Below, one piece after another: positions 32,453 to 41,506 of a stretch of 42,006 nt of DNA. Source of the stretch: Marinimicrobium sp. (GTDB lineage Bacteria > Pseudomonadota > Gammaproteobacteria > Pseudomonadales > Cellvibrionaceae); assembly GCA_027322215.1 (NCBI GenBank), contig DAHVRW010000003.1:1-42006 (forward strand), written 5' to 3'. Position 1 is the stretch's first letter. Each line of letters starts with the position of its first letter. Under the pieces are notes generated by a model. That model saw only the letters and a program-made list of their open reading frames with translations. It was not told the origin of the DNA and did no database searches. A program made the translations under genes and the position numbers.

Positions 32453-35086
32453 TTACAGTTCCCGTGCGACTTCTTTGACGTCGTAGACTTCGATCTGATC
32501 GCCAACCTTAACGTCGTAGTTCTTCACGCCGATGCCGCACTCCATACCGTTGCGCACCTCGTTGACGTCATCTTTAAAGCGACGCAGGGACTCCAGTTCA
32601 CCTTCGAAAATCACCACGTTGTCACGCAGTACCCGGATCGGCTTATTGCGGTATACCGTGCCTTCAGTGACCATACAGCCCGCCACCTGACCAAATTTGG
32701 GCGAGCTGAACACCTCGCGCACATCGGCAATACCGACAATGGTTTCCACCCGCTCCGGTGCCAGCATGCCACTCAGGGCGCTCTTCACCTCATCCAGAAG
32801 TTGATAGATGATGCTGTAGTAGCGAATTTCTACACCTTCGTTTTCCGCCAGGCGGCGCGTTGCGGCATCGGCTCGAACGTTAAAGCCAATGACGACGGCG
32901 CCCGAGGTCAACGCCAGGTTCACGTCGTTCTCGGTGATGCCACCCACGCCAGAGGAGACGATGTTCACCTCAACTTCTTCGTTACCAATTTCCTGTAACG
33001 AGGCCTGAATGGCTTCCATGGTGCCGCGCACGTCGGCTTTGATGACCACCGGCAGAATCTTCTTCTGCTCGGAGTCCATGCCGGCGAACATATTCTCCAA
33101 CTTGGCCGCCTGCTGCCGCTGTAGCTTTTCTTTGCGCTCACGCTCCAGGCGGAATTCGGAAATCTCACGGGCCTTGCGCTCATCGGTGAGCACCACAAAG
33201 TCGTCACCCGCGCTGGGGGCATTATCCAGACCCAGAATTTCCACCGGCGATGAAGGGCCAACCGCATCAACGGTCTTACCCAGCTCGTTGGTCATGGCAC
33301 GTACGCGCCCGTAGCTCTGGCCGGCCAACACCAGGTCACCCTGCTTCAGGGTGCCCTGCTGTACCAACAAAGTCGCCACAACGCCCCGGCCTCTGTCGAC
33401 GCTGGACTCAACCACAACACCCTGGGCGTCCGCATCTTCAACAGCGGTCAGCTCCAGCACTTCCGCTTGCAGCGAAACCGCCTCAAGAAGCTGATCAATG
33501 CCGGCTCCAGTGTGCGCCGATACTTCGACAAATTGGGTATCACCGCCCCACTCTTCCGGGATTACTTCTTTGGCGACCAATTCGTTTTTTACCCGCTCGG
33601 GGTCGGCGGACGGTTTATCACATTTGTTGATGGCAACCACAATGGGCACATCCGCCGCCCGGGCGTGCAAAATCGCTTCCTCGGTTTGCGGCATAACGCC
33701 GTCATCGGCCGCTACCACCAAAATCACCACGTCGGTAACCTTGGCGCCCCGTGCACGCATGGCGGTGAACGCCGCGTGACCTGGGGTATCCAAAAACGCC
33801 AGCTCACCATGGTCGGTTTTCACTTTATACGCACCGATGTGCTGCGTAATGCCGCCCGCCTCGCCGGAAGCCACTTTGGTTTTCCGGATGTAATCCAACA
33901 GGGAGGTTTTACCGTGGTCAACGTGACCCATAACGGTCACCACCGGCGCACGTGGGACGGCCTCACCCTCAACGGTAAGCTCCTGCTCCAGGGCGGTTTC
34001 AATATCATCTTCGCTGACCAGCTTCACGGTATGGCCCATTTCCTCCACCACCAACTGGGCGGTTTCCTGGTCCAGGGGCTGGTTGATGGTGGCCATAGCG
34101 CCCATCTTCATCAGCTGCTTGATGACTTCGCCCGCTTTGACGCTCATACGCTGAGCCAAGTCGGCGACGACGATCGTCTCTGGAATTTCCACCTCGTGAA
34201 CAATTTTCTGAGTTGGCTTCTTAAAGGCGTGTTTGTTGGAGCTTTTGTGCTGAGCACGCATGCTCTTACGCCGCGCCAACACCTCGTCCGACAAACCTTC
34301 GTCTTCCACCAGAGCGTACAAGTCGGCTCTGGAGCTCTTTTTGGGCCCGGTCGTGCGCTTGGGGGCGCGTTTGCGCGGTCGCACCTCGTCATCAAGTTCC
34401 TTCGGATCGCGACGTTCTTTTTTCTTGCCGTGCTTGGTGTCTTCTTTCTCGGCCGGTGGCGCAGCAGGAGCTGGCGGTGCCGATTCGCGCTCTTTCTGAG
34501 CTTCTTCCGCGCGGGCTTTCAGCTCCGCCTGCAAGCGTTCTTCCTCAGCTCGGCGCCGACGCTGGGCGGCCAAACGAATTTCCTCGGCATCATCCACAAA
34601 GGAGGGACGCGACGGCTGCTCTTCTGGCTCAGGCTCTGGCTCTTTTTCGGCCTCTACCTCAGGTGCGGGCGCAGGAGCCTCTTCGGGTTCGGCCGCCGTC
34701 GGCTGGACCGGCTCTTCCGGAACGGCAGCAACGGGCTCAGCAGGCGCTACCGGCGGCTGCTCCACCACCTCCTCTTCCTGCTCAAGTTCGTCGCGCTTGA
34801 CGTAGGTACGCTTTTTACGCACCTCGACGTTAACCGTTTTGCGTCCGCTTCCACTACCGGTTTTCAACGTAGTGGTCGTTTTGCGCTTCAAGGTAATCTT
34901 TTTGGGCCCGGACGAGGCTTTCCCCTGGCTGGTCTTCAGGTAAGTCAACAATTGTTGCTTTTCCTCGTCAGACACCGTCGCGTCCTCTGTTTTTTGGCTC
35001 AAACCGGCCTCCTGCATCTGCTGCAGCAGTCGCTCAACCGGTATGCCAACAGATTTGGCGAGTTCGCTAACTGTTACATCTGCCAT
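32453..35086 (-). CDS. infB: Translation initiation factor IF-2
   Basis: IF-2 is the GTPase that delivers initiator tRNA and promotes subunit joining. An IF2N domain begins the protein ([20 protein letters not shown]). A long charged linker rich in Ala, Pro, Glu and Arg follows (about residues 100-290), typical of gammaproteobacteria. The GTP-binding domain has GHVDHGKT (387-394), DTPGH and NKCDKP. Domains II-IV follow to the C-terminus. The 877-residue length is normal. An in-frame internal start for a shorter isoform, known in E. coli, was not assigned. Confidence 0.97.
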   Translation of the reverse strand: MADVTVSELAKSVGIPVERLLQQMQEAGLSQKTEDATVSDEEKQQLLTYLKTSQGKASSGPKKITLKRKTTTTLKTGSGSGRKTVNVEVRKKRTYVKRDELEQEEEVVEQPPVAPAEPVAAVPEEPVQPTAAEPEEAPAPAPEVEAEKEPEPEPEEQPSRPSFVDDAEEIRLAAQRRRRAEEERLQAELKARAEEAQKERESAPPAPAAPPAEKEDTKHGKKKERRDPKELDDEVRPRKRAPKRTTGPKKSSRADLYALVEDEGLSDEVLARRKSMRAQHKSSNKHAFKKPTQKIVHEVEIPETIVVADLAQRMSVKAGEVIKQLMKMGAMATINQPLDQETAQLVVEEMGHTVKLVSEDDIETALEQELTVEGEAVPRAPVVTVMGHVDHGKTSLLDYIRKTKVASGEAGGITQHIGAYKVKTDHGELAFLDTPGHAAFTAMRARGAKVTDVVILVVAADDGVMPQTEEAILHARAADVPIVVAINKCDKPSADPERVKNELVAKEVIPEEWGGDTQFVEVSAHTGAGIDQLLEAVSLQAEVLELTAVEDADAQGVVVESSVDRGRGVVATLLVQQGTLKQGDLVLAGQSYGRVRAMTNELGKTVDAVGPSSPVEILGLDNAPSAGDDFVVLTDERKAREISEFRLERERKEKLQRQQAAKLENMFAGMDSEQKKILPVVIKADVRGTMEAIQASLQEIGNEEVEVNIVSSGVGGITENDVNLALTSGAVVIGFNVRADAATRRLAENEGVEIRYYSIIYQLLDEVKSALSGMLAPERVETIVGIADVREVFSSPKFGQVAGCMVTEGTVYRNKPIRVLRDNVVIFEGELESLRRFKDDVNEVRNGMECGIGVKNYDVKVGDQIEVYDVKEVAREL

Positions 35087-35192
35087 CGTTCTTCCTCAGT
35101 CTTTTTCAGTGCCCGAACTAATCGGAGCCCAACCTCATGCCTACACTTTTCACTCGTTATGCCGTCAACACACGACATTTAGTTACTTGTCC

Positions 35193-36662
35193 TCAGGCAA
35201 ACCAGGGCTCGCGGGCTTTCATAATCAGGGCCGCTGCGCGTTCATCATCCACGCCTTCAATTTCTAACAGGTCATCAATCGCCTGTTCGGCCAAATCTTC
35301 CATCGTCACAATACCGCGACTGGCCAATGCGTTGGCCAGCTCGTTGTCCATCCCTTCCATATTAAGAAGATCGTCTGCCGGGGTCGCTCCTCCTGAGGCC
35401 AAGGCCTGGGTCAGCAGGGCGTCTTTGGCCCGGCCGCGCAGCTCTTCGGCGATATCTTCATCAAAGCCTTCAATGGCCAGCATCTCTTCCAAAGGCACAT
35501 AGGCGACTTCTTCCAGGCTGGAAAAGCCTTCCTCCACCAGTACCGCGGCCACATCTTCATCCACATCCAATGCATTGATGAACATCTGCATGTAGCTGCC
35601 GGATTCTTCTTCCTGTTTGGTTTCCCAGTCTTCCAGGCTCATGACGTTGATTTCCCAGCCGGTGAGCTCGGACGCCAGACGCACGTTTTGGCCACCGCGG
35701 CCGATGGCCATGGCCAAGTTGTCTTCCGCTACCGCCATATCCATGGAACCAGCATCCTCGTCCACAACGATGGATTCAATTTCCGCCGGAGACATGGCGT
35801 TGATAACAAACTGTGCGGGGTTTTCGTCCCACAATACGATGTCGACGCGCTCGTTGCCCAACTCGTTGGAAACCGCCTGCACTCGCGAACCGCGCATGCC
35901 CACGCAGGCCCCTACCGGATCGATTCTTCCGTCGTTAGTGCTCACGGCAATTTTAGCGCGCAGACCGGGGTCGCGGGCCGCGCCTTTGATTTCGATGACA
36001 TCTTCGGCAATTTCGGGCACTTCGATTTTAAACAGCTCGATCAGCATTTCGGGGCAGGAGCGGCTTAAAAACAATTGGGGTCCGCGCACTTCACTATGCA
36101 CATCCTGCAGCAGCGCCCGAACGCGGTCGCCGACACGGAAAATTTCCCGGCCGACTAATTGATCACGTGGCAGCAAGCCTTCGGCGTTGTTGCCCAAGTC
36201 AACGATAATACTATCGCGAGTTACCTTTTTCACGGAGCCGCTGACCAGCTCGCCCACCCGATCAAGGTATTCTTCAACGGTTTGCGCGCGCTCGGCCTCA
36301 CGCACTTTTTGCACGATAACCTGCTTGGCGGTCTGTGCGGCGATGCGGCCAAATTCAACGTTCTCGATCTGTTCCCGGTACACGTCGCCCACTTTCAAAG
36401 AGGGGTCTTTTTCCGCCGCCTCTTCCGTGGTGAGCTGAGTTCCCAGTTCCGCCAGGACATCATCAGAAACCACTTCCCAGGTGCGGAAGGTTTCGTAATC
36501 ACCGGTGGCGCGGTCAATGTTGACCTCAATGTTTGAGTCTTCATCGAAACGTTTTTTAGTGGCAGTGGCCAAGGCGATTTCGATGGCTTCAAAGATAATT
36601 TCTTTGCCAACACCCTTTTCGTGGGAAACCGCATCAACGACCAACAAAATTTCTTTGCTCAT
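35193..36662 (-). CDS. nusA: Transcription termination/antitermination protein NusA
   Basis: NusA modulates pausing, termination and antitermination by RNA polymerase. Domain order is the N-terminal polymerase-binding domain (about residues 1-125), S1 (about 132-200, [26 protein letters not shown]) and two KH domains (about 230-345, [24 protein letters not shown] and [22 protein letters not shown]). Two acidic helix-hairpin repeats follow at the C-terminus (about 360-489). The 489-residue length is close to the E. coli protein. It follows rimP by 42 bp. Confidence 0.97.
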   Translation of the reverse strand: MSKEILLVVDAVSHEKGVGKEIIFEAIEIALATATKKRFDEDSNIEVNIDRATGDYETFRTWEVVSDDVLAELGTQLTTEEAAEKDPSLKVGDVYREQIENVEFGRIAAQTAKQVIVQKVREAERAQTVEEYLDRVGELVSGSVKKVTRDSIIVDLGNNAEGLLPRDQLVGREIFRVGDRVRALLQDVHSEVRGPQLFLSRSCPEMLIELFKIEVPEIAEDVIEIKGAARDPGLRAKIAVSTNDGRIDPVGACVGMRGSRVQAVSNELGNERVDIVLWDENPAQFVINAMSPAEIESIVVDEDAGSMDMAVAEDNLAMAIGRGGQNVRLASELTGWEINVMSLEDWETKQEEESGSYMQMFINALDVDEDVAAVLVEEGFSSLEEVAYVPLEEMLAIEGFDEDIAEELRGRAKDALLTQALASGGATPADDLLNMEGMDNELANALASRGIVTMEDLAEQAIDDLLEIEGVDDERAAALIMKAREPWFA

Positions 36663-36704
36663 GAGCTTGCCTCGTTAAACTCCTTTGCCCTGCCTCGTCG
36701 AAGG

Positions 36705-37157
36705 CTAGAAGCGGGGGACGATATTCGCCTTTTCAATGTTCTCAAAAGGCAGCAGAACCTCGTCGGAATCCACTACCACCAATACATCCTGACCCTGTAC
36801 ACTTTTCAGGTTCCCCTTAAACTTGCGCCGACCTCCAATGGCCGAGCGCAACCGCAGCGCCACGTCGTCACCCACATGCTGGGCAAATTGATCCAGGGTA
36901 TATAGAGGCCGATCCATCCCAGGTGACGAGACTTCCAGCGTGTAGTGCTCCCGAATCGGATCCTCTACGTCAAAAACACTGCTGATCTGACGGCTGGCTC
37001 GCTCGCAGTCTTCCAGCGTTACGCCTTCAGCGCTATCAATAAAAATGCGCACCGTCGACTGACGCCCCTGAGTTAGATACTCCAATCCCCAGAGTTCAAA
37101 ACCCAAGGCGGATACCACCGGCGCAACCAACGCCTGTAACTGCTGTTGTTTGGACAC
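36705..37157 (-). CDS. rimP: Ribosome maturation factor RimP
   Basis: RimP binds the 30S subunit and aids its maturation. The 150-residue protein begins SKQQQLQALVAPVVSALGFE after the start and has LEDCERASRQISSVFDVEDP and YTLEVSSPGMDRPL, all family hallmarks. The open frame continues about 70 codons upstream, but that part runs through two terminators and is not RimP-like. The GTG at 37157 gives the family start, with only a weak Shine-Dalgarno (AGG about 10 nt upstream). It is the first protein gene after the initiator tRNA. Confidence 0.94.
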   Translation of the reverse strand: MSKQQQLQALVAPVVSALGFELWGLEYLTQGRQSTVRIFIDSAEGVTLEDCERASRQISSVFDVEDPIREHYTLEVSSPGMDRPLYTLDQFAQHVGDDVALRLRSAIGGRRKFKGNLKSVQGQDVLVVVDSDEVLLPFENIEKANIVPRF

Positions 37158-37216
37158 TATGGGTAAACCTATTGGTAATAATCTATGCGAAGACCGGTCG
37201 CACAATCGCCGCAAAC

Positions 37217-37239
37217 AAAAAATGGGCCCGAGGCCCATT
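37217..37239 (-). terminator. Rho-independent terminator in the rimP leader (second)
   Basis: AATGGGCC (37221-37228) pairs with GGCCCATT (37232-37239) across a 3-nt loop, followed on the minus strand by TTTTTTGTTTG. It lies 64-82 bp before the rimP start codon, in the direction of operon transcription. Polymerase coming from the tRNA must pass it to express rimP-nusA-infB. Confidence 0.8.
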
Positions 37240-37294
37240 CGCAACAATTGCCACAGGCCTCTGTGGCTGGGAGCTGACTCCACATTTAAAACAA

Positions 37295-37322
37295 ATACAA
37301 AAAAGCCCCATGGATGGGGCTT
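37295..37322 (-). terminator. Rho-independent terminator after the tRNA repeat array (first)
   Basis: AAGCCCCA (37303-37310) pairs with TGGGGCTT (37315-37322) across a 4-nt loop, followed on the minus strand by TTTTGTATTTGTTTT. A small extra hairpin (GCGAG/CTCGC, 37330-37344) precedes it. The palindrome CCACAG/CTGTGG at 37251-37266 lies between this and the next terminator. Confidence 0.82.
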
Positions 37323-37378
37323 ATTCGCTGCGAGCTTCGCTCGCGGGCCAATGTGCATCACGCACAACGCCCTTTGAC

Positions 37379-37411
37379 TGGTAACGGGGCTGGATCTGAA
37401 CCGACGACCTT
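37379..37411 (-). repeat. Degenerate copy of the tRNA-fMet 3' half (distal copy)
   Basis: Read on the minus strand, this 33-nt block corresponds to the end of the variable loop, the T arm, the acceptor 3' strand and CCA of the initiator tRNA. Several substitutions break the T stem and one base is missing in the acceptor. No 5' half exists, so it cannot be a working tRNA. It is followed by a short unique stretch and then the first terminator. Confidence 0.8.
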
Positions 37412-37440
37412 CCCTTTACAACTTACCAATCTTCTAAATT

Positions 37441-37476
37441 TGGTAGCGGGGGCTGGATTTGAACCAACGACCTTCG
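37441..37476 (-). repeat. Exact 36-nt copy of the tRNA-fMet 3' half (proximal copy)
   Basis: These 36 bases are identical to positions 37553-37588 of the intact tRNA-fMet gene, from the CCA end through the T arm to the end of the anticodon stem side. Sequence just beyond each copy is also shared: after CCA, a block of about 23 nt with the core AATTTA...TTGGT and GTTGTA follows both the intact tRNA and this copy. No matching 5' half lies nearby. Confidence 0.88.
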
Positions 37477-37493
37477 CCGGCCGTGCCGCCCAG

Positions 37494-37532
37494 GTAGAAA
37501 GGTGAGTCCGACCTCGTCGGGCATCTTTCTAC
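37494..37532 (-). other. Stem-loop between the intact tRNA and its partial copy
   Basis: GTAGAAAG (37494-37501) pairs perfectly with CTTTCTAC (37525-37532). An inner CCGAC/GTCGG stem with a 3-nt loop stacks inside. There is no T-tract, so it is an RNA fold in the spacer rather than a terminator. It may guide processing of the tRNA precursor. Confidence 0.55.
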
Positions 37533-37552
37533 AACGCACCAATTCTTAAATT

Positions 37553-37629
<77 letters not shown>

Positions 37630-37669
37630 ACTTCAACTCAGTGGGTTAATTCCCCAACCGAGGCCGCGC

Positions 37670-37698
37670 ATTATAGGGATGAGTACCGACGGGGTCAA
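37670..37698 (-). promoter_or_regulatory. Sigma-70 promoter for tRNA-fMet and the rimP-nusA-infB operon
   Basis: On the minus strand TTGACC (37698-37693), a 17-nt spacer and a perfect TATAAT (37675-37670) form a near-consensus promoter. The bases after the -10 are GC-rich (GCGCGGCC), a discriminator type found at stringently controlled stable-RNA promoters. The expected start is near 37663, about 35 nt before the tRNA 5' end. Confidence 0.85.
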
Positions 37699-37757
37699 GG
37701 GGTCTGTGTGGTTTTCCTTACAATCACCGGCTCAACGGGCGTTAACGACAACGGCGC

Positions 37758-37943
37758 TTACAGAACACCCAAAACCCGGGCGAGAATAAAGCTCAACAGA
37801 CTCAAGACCGTCAACACCACAAAAATGCTGCCCAGCAACAGCCAAACGCGGAAGGGTTTGCGCTCCACACTGTTCACACCCTGAGAGATGAACTGGTCCA
37901 CACGTGCCTGATCTTCCGGCGACAGCCGGGTCTTAGTAGCCAT
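37758..37943 (-). CDS. Small single-pass membrane protein, DUF3094 family
   Basis: The 61-residue protein reads MATKTRLSPEDQARVDQFI at the start, then VERKPFRVW and a hydrophobic segment (about residues 32-56). This matches the short DUF3094 family of pseudomonads and relatives, whose function is unknown. An upstream in-frame ATG would add 12 residues, but the family start and a TGGA at good spacing favour this one. It ends about 60 bp before the tRNA promoter. Confidence 0.75.
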   Translation of the reverse strand: MATKTRLSPEDQARVDQFISQGVNSVERKPFRVWLLLGSIFVVLTVLSLLSFILARVLGVL

Positions 37944-38088
37944 AACCATCCACTTATATATGGTCGAAGCAAACGCCAAACGAGACGACGTCGCTACGAA
38001 AAACGGTTGCGGAAGTATAAATGGAGCGACGGCGGAGGGTAAAGGGCGCCGCTTGCGGGCCCAGACGAGCGCTGCCGCATAGGGCTGA

Positions 38089-38706
38089 TCAAATACGCTG
38101 ACTCAGCCGATACCCCAACGGAGCGGGGTCGGCGTCGATCCCCATATCAATCAGGCGGCGACTCAACTCGATTTGGCGTTGGATTGCCGCACGTTGCTCG
38201 GCGTGCGCCTTGGCAGCCCGCTCTTGGGCGGCGGCGTCCTGCTCCACGTTGAGCACCGGAGCTTCTGGACTCAGGGCCCGCAAGGCACGCAGCGACTGCA
38301 GCAGTTTTTGAGCTTGCTGGCGCAGCAACTCGGCCCGGATCTCCTCTTCCGACTGATGCGCCGGGCGAGCTCGGGAACGTTCCACTTCGGCCACGTAGGT
38401 GGGTTCCGAATGCACCGTCAGGCGCTGGGAGTGCTCTCCTCCCTGCCCCTCGGCGGGCGCCACCTCTTGCTGATTGAGTCGATTCAGACCGCGTTGAGAC
38501 AGACGCACATACTCGCCAGGCTCACCGGCACGCTCATCTGGAGAGCGGCGATTTTCTCCGGGCGCGGAGTCGGCCAGCTCCTCCAGAGCCTTAAAGGTGG
38601 AGCCGCGCCGTTTCAGATCAGTATCTTCTTCACTGACCGACCGGCGCCCCAAGGGCGAAAAGGGCGCGATGGCATTGGCGTGATTGGGAGGAATGATCGA
38701 GGTCAT
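38089..38706 (-). CDS. Uncharacterised charged protein, possibly flagellum-related
   Basis: The 205-residue protein has no signal peptide or membrane segment. The N-terminus SIIPPNHANAIAPFSPLGRR is followed by a disordered, charged middle. Two helical, coiled-coil-prone parts come next: about residues 118-145 (EEEIRAELLRQQAQKLLQSL) and about 158-190 (QERAAKAHAEQRAAIQRQIE). I do not recognise a domain. It starts 18 bp after the small flagellar-type gene, so they probably form one operon. Confidence 0.65.
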   Translation of the reverse strand: MTSIIPPNHANAIAPFSPLGRRSVSEEDTDLKRRGSTFKALEELADSAPGENRRSPDERAGEPGEYVRLSQRGLNRLNQQEVAPAEGQGGEHSQRLTVHSEPTYVAEVERSRARPAHQSEEEIRAELLRQQAQKLLQSLRALRALSPEAPVLNVEQDAAAQERAAKAHAEQRAAIQRQIELSRRLIDMGIDADPAPLGYRLSQRI

Positions 38707-38724
38707 GATTTTGCCTGCGACCCG

Positions 38725-38973
38725 TTAGGCTTTGATGTCAACCAAGCGGCCGAGCATCTGGTCCGCAACCTGAACCACCCGTGCGGAACTGTCGAAGACG
38801 GACTGCTGGATTTGGAGATTGAGCAGCGGTTCGACGAGACCCGAGGTTCCCAAGGGCGTTTCGGCCGGTGCAGTCACCACCGCGGCAATCTGCTCAGCGG
38901 AGCGGAGTATTTCCGCCTGGCTGCGCTGCATACCGATCAAACCCTGGTTAATCATTGAGCCGTCGATGGTCAT
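38725..38973 (-). CDS. Mini flagellar rod/hook-type protein (terminal helices only)
   Basis: The 82-residue protein joins an N-terminal helix (INQGLIGMQRSQAEILRSAE), like the N-terminus of FlgB/FlgC/FlgG proteins, to a C-terminal segment (VEPLLNLQIQQSVFDSSARV) ending VADQMLGRLVDIKA. The second part resembles the axial-protein motif in which V-x-x-L-x-x-Q-x-x-F leads to a V-x-x-x-D-x-M-L-x-x-L-V-x-I end. The large central domain of rod and hook proteins is absent. A good Shine-Dalgarno (GGGAGG) precedes the ATG. It may be a stand-alone axial-type adaptor. No other flagellar gene is in the window. Confidence 0.65.
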   Translation of the reverse strand: MTIDGSMINQGLIGMQRSQAEILRSAEQIAAVVTAPAETPLGTSGLVEPLLNLQIQQSVFDSSARVVQVADQMLGRLVDIKA

Positions 38974-39195
38974 GGAACCTCCCCGGAGTCAGCACCCGAT
39001 GCGCTGATTCGAACGCCATTTGCTTAAGTGTACCGGCTATGGCGTTTAAAAAACAACCAACCAAGTCCCAATGTCAGGCTACGAGTAAGATACGTTCGAC
39101 ATAAAAACGGATCGCCGATATAACGGTCAACCAGTAACGATTTACGTCGCAAGGCTTCCTATTGACGAGAAAGGGCCGAAAACAGGCCGCAAACG

Positions 39196-39879
39196 TTAAG
39201 CGCAGCCCAAAAGCGTCAAATCCAAATACTCAGCCGCCGCCTCTGGCGTCGGCTGAGATAGGTGCGGCACCACCCCCAGCATAGGCGCGGGCAAGCGCTC
39301 CACAAGGGCTTCAATATTCTGTTCGAGCCGCGGCATATGCGGATCGAGGGTATTAGCCACCCAGGCCGCTAAACGCAGACCGTCCCTGACAATCGCTTCG
39401 CTGGTTAGCAGCGCATGACTCAGACAACCCAGACGCAGCCCCACCACCAGCACCACGGGCAAATTGAGCTGTCGGGGCAGGTCAGCCAGGGTTTCCCGAC
39501 GGTTTAGCGGCACACGCCAGCCCCCCGCACCCTCAACCAAGGTCAAATCGGCCTGCCCCAATGCCCCACGGCAATAACCACTCAAGCGCTGGGCCGATAA
39601 GGTCAACTCCGCCTCTTGGGCGGCAATATGAGGTGCAATGGCTGGCTCAAGGGCCACGGGATTGATTTGCTGATAAGGCAGAGAAACACTGCTGACCGAG
39701 GCCAGCAATTGCGCGTCAGCGTGGCGCAAGCCTTCGGGGCCACGGGCGCATCCGGCCGCGACCGGTTTTAGCCCCAGAGTCGTCAGGCCCCGTTGCTGCG
39801 CCCCGCAAAGCAGGGCGGCACTAATCAGAGTTTTGCCCACATCGGTATCGGTACCGGCGACAAAAAATGCCTGTTTCAT
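39196..39879 (-). CDS. bioD: Dethiobiotin synthase
   Basis: BioD uses ATP and CO2 to close the ureido ring of dethiobiotin. The P-loop is GTDTDVGKT (residues 8-16), and the GAGGWRVPLN region with the conserved VEGAGG is present (residues about 115-125). The open frame extends 19 codons upstream, but MKQAFFVAGTDTD is the family start and GAGAGGG lies 8 nt before this ATG. The 227-residue length is normal. It follows bioHC by 22 bp. Confidence 0.96.
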   Translation of the reverse strand: MKQAFFVAGTDTDVGKTLISAALLCGAQQRGLTTLGLKPVAAGCARGPEGLRHADAQLLASVSSVSLPYQQINPVALEPAIAPHIAAQEAELTLSAQRLSGYCRGALGQADLTLVEGAGGWRVPLNRRETLADLPRQLNLPVVLVVGLRLGCLSHALLTSEAIVRDGLRLAAWVANTLDPHMPRLEQNIEALVERLPAPMLGVVPHLSQPTPEAAAEYLDLTLLGCA

Positions 39880-39901
39880 TACGAACACCCTCTCACAAAC
39901 G

Positions 39902-41506
39902 CTACCCCGCCCTCGCCCGGCAGTAGTAAACCTCATAGCTGGCTGGCAACTGACCCTCTTCGCGGAAGTTTTCGTAAGCGGCTTTAAGCGCCATAATTTT
40001 GCGTCGCCCCGTCAGACCGGGCGGGCCGCCGGGGTTCACGTTGTGCGCCCCCAGGGCTTTCAGCTCCCGCGTTAGCGTCACAAGCTCAGGGTAATGCAGC
40101 ACACGCTCCTCCGTGTGCCACTGCAAGTCGTTAAAGCCGGCCGCCTGCATGGCGTTTTCCAGCTCTTGGCGGGGCGCGAAGCGGTTTACGTGCACCAAAT
40201 CATCCACGCTGCGCCACGCCTGCTTAAGCTCCCGCAGTGTGCCGGGCCCCAAGGTGGCAAAGGCCAGAGTTCCTCCAGGCATAAGCACCCGTTGCAATTC
40301 CTTGAAAAGCGTTCCGAGCTGCTCACACCACTGGATCGACAAGCTGGAGTACACCAAATCGACGCTGGCTGGCGCCAGAGGAAGAGCCTCGGCATCGGCA
40401 CATAGCCAATTTGCCCGAGCAGTTCGCTGGCTCCGCGCGAACTGCAACATACCCTCGGCCAAATCCAGCCCCAACAGTTGCGCATCGGGGTGGCGCTGAC
40501 TCAGGCATTCCATGATGTGACCGGTACCGCAGCCCAGATCCAAAATGCGAGATGCCTGGTCAATGGGGCCTCTGTTAAGCTCAAGCAAGCGCTCACTTAC
40601 CGCCCGCTGCAGCCTTGCCACCCGGTCGTAGCTTTGGGCGGCGCGGCTAAATGAATCCGCCACTCGGCGCTTGTCGCGCCGGGCAGCGCCGAGAAAACGG
40701 CCTATAGACTCGGCCACCTCCACCGGGCGACTCCAGTGCAGGGCGTGCCCCGCGCCGGCTATAACCTGCACGCGCTGCTGTCTCTGCCCCAGTGCGGCCA
40801 CGGCATCAGCCGCGGCGCTGGGAACCAGTGCATCCGCGCCGGCATAAATATGCAGACCGGGCTGAGCCAGACGCTGGAAGCGCTCCCGGTTATCAATCTG
40901 TGCAAGCTGCTGCAGCGCATCGTGCCAAGCCTCAGCATTGGCGGCAGGTCCTTTAAACGCCTGTCGCAGGCGCTTCAATAAATCCCGCTCGGCGCTATCG
41001 CCCTGAGCCATCAGACCTGTGAACCGACGCCAGGCCAGCGCCGGGTCCGCCTGAAAACTGCCGTTAAAGCGGCGGTTTACCGCTGGCGCCATGGCGTCGG
41101 GCCAGCCCGGACGGGCCACAAAACTCAGGTTGCTCGCGAGCGTGATCACGCGCTGAACCCTATCCGGGCAGCGCTCCGCCAACGCCACCGCCAGCATACC
41201 GCCGAGGGACCAACCCACCAGCACGCAACGCGACGGCAGGCACTCCTCGATGCGTTGCAGGACGGCGTCCAGATCAAAACCAGGTACCGGTGCGCTGGCA
41301 CCAAAGCCGGGCAAATCCACCACAATCACGTCGGCAAAGGCTTGCAGGGCGGGCACGAGGGGTTGCCAACTTTGACTGTCACAGCCCCAGCCATGCAGCA
41401 GCACCAGAGGGTCTCCAGAGTGGGAACCGAGGGCGGGGTATCGATAACTGGCCAAAGGCACGTCGATGGAGTTTCCGGCCACTGCATCGGTGGTGGGGTC
41501 AGTCAC
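39902..41506 (-). CDS. Bifunctional biotin synthesis protein BioHC (carboxylesterase plus methyltransferase)
   Basis: One protein carries the two enzymes that make pimeloyl-ACP. The N-terminal part (about 1-275) is a BioH alpha/beta hydrolase with nucleophile serine in LVGWSLGG, the aspartate in [10 protein letters not shown] and the histidine in GAGHALHW; it releases the methyl ester. The C-terminal part (about 280-534) is BioC, with the SAM site ILDLGCGTG and the stretch [13 protein letters not shown]; it methylates malonyl-ACP. Such fusions are known in Saccharophagus and Teredinibacter. A GTG at 41506 has GGGAG nine nt upstream; an ATG at 41527 would add seven residues but lacks a Shine-Dalgarno. 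Confidence 0.93.
   Translation of the reverse strand: MTDPTTDAVAGNSIDVPLASYRYPALGSHSGDPLVLLHGWGCDSQSWQPLVPALQAFADVIVVDLPGFGASAPVPGFDLDAVLQRIEECLPSRCVLVGWSLGGMLAVALAERCPDRVQRVITLASNLSFVARPGWPDAMAPAVNRRFNGSFQADPALAWRRFTGLMAQGDSAERDLLKRLRQAFKGPAANAEAWHDALQQLAQIDNRERFQRLAQPGLHIYAGADALVPSAAADAVAALGQRQQRVQVIAGAGHALHWSRPVEVAESIGRFLGAARRDKRRVADSFSRAAQSYDRVARLQRAVSERLLELNRGPIDQASRILDLGCGTGHIMECLSQRHPDAQLLGLDLAEGMLQFARSQRTARANWLCADAEALPLAPASVDLVYSSLSIQWCEQLGTLFKELQRVLMPGGTLAFATLGPGTLRELKQAWRSVDDLVHVNRFAPRQELENAMQAAGFNDLQWHTEERVLHYPELVTLTRELKALGAHNVNPGGPPGLTGRRKIMALKAAYENFREEGQLPASYEVYYCRARAG

Noticed and set aside
33467-35182. A 571-codon open frame on the plus strand.
   Set aside because: It is antisense to infB across its whole length, has a biased composition mirroring the IF-2 linker, and matches no family. 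It is a shadow of a real gene.
37158-37367. Extension of rimP by about 70 codons to an upstream ATG.
   Set aside because: The extension is translated from two terminator hairpins and has no RimP similarity; the GTG at 37157 fits the family start.
39100-39135. GCCGATAT in the 38974-39195 gap, similar to a flagellar sigma-28 -10 element.
   Set aside because: It is on the plus strand, away from the flagellar-type gene, and the spacing to the upstream TAAA is about half the required length. I see nothing else in that gap.
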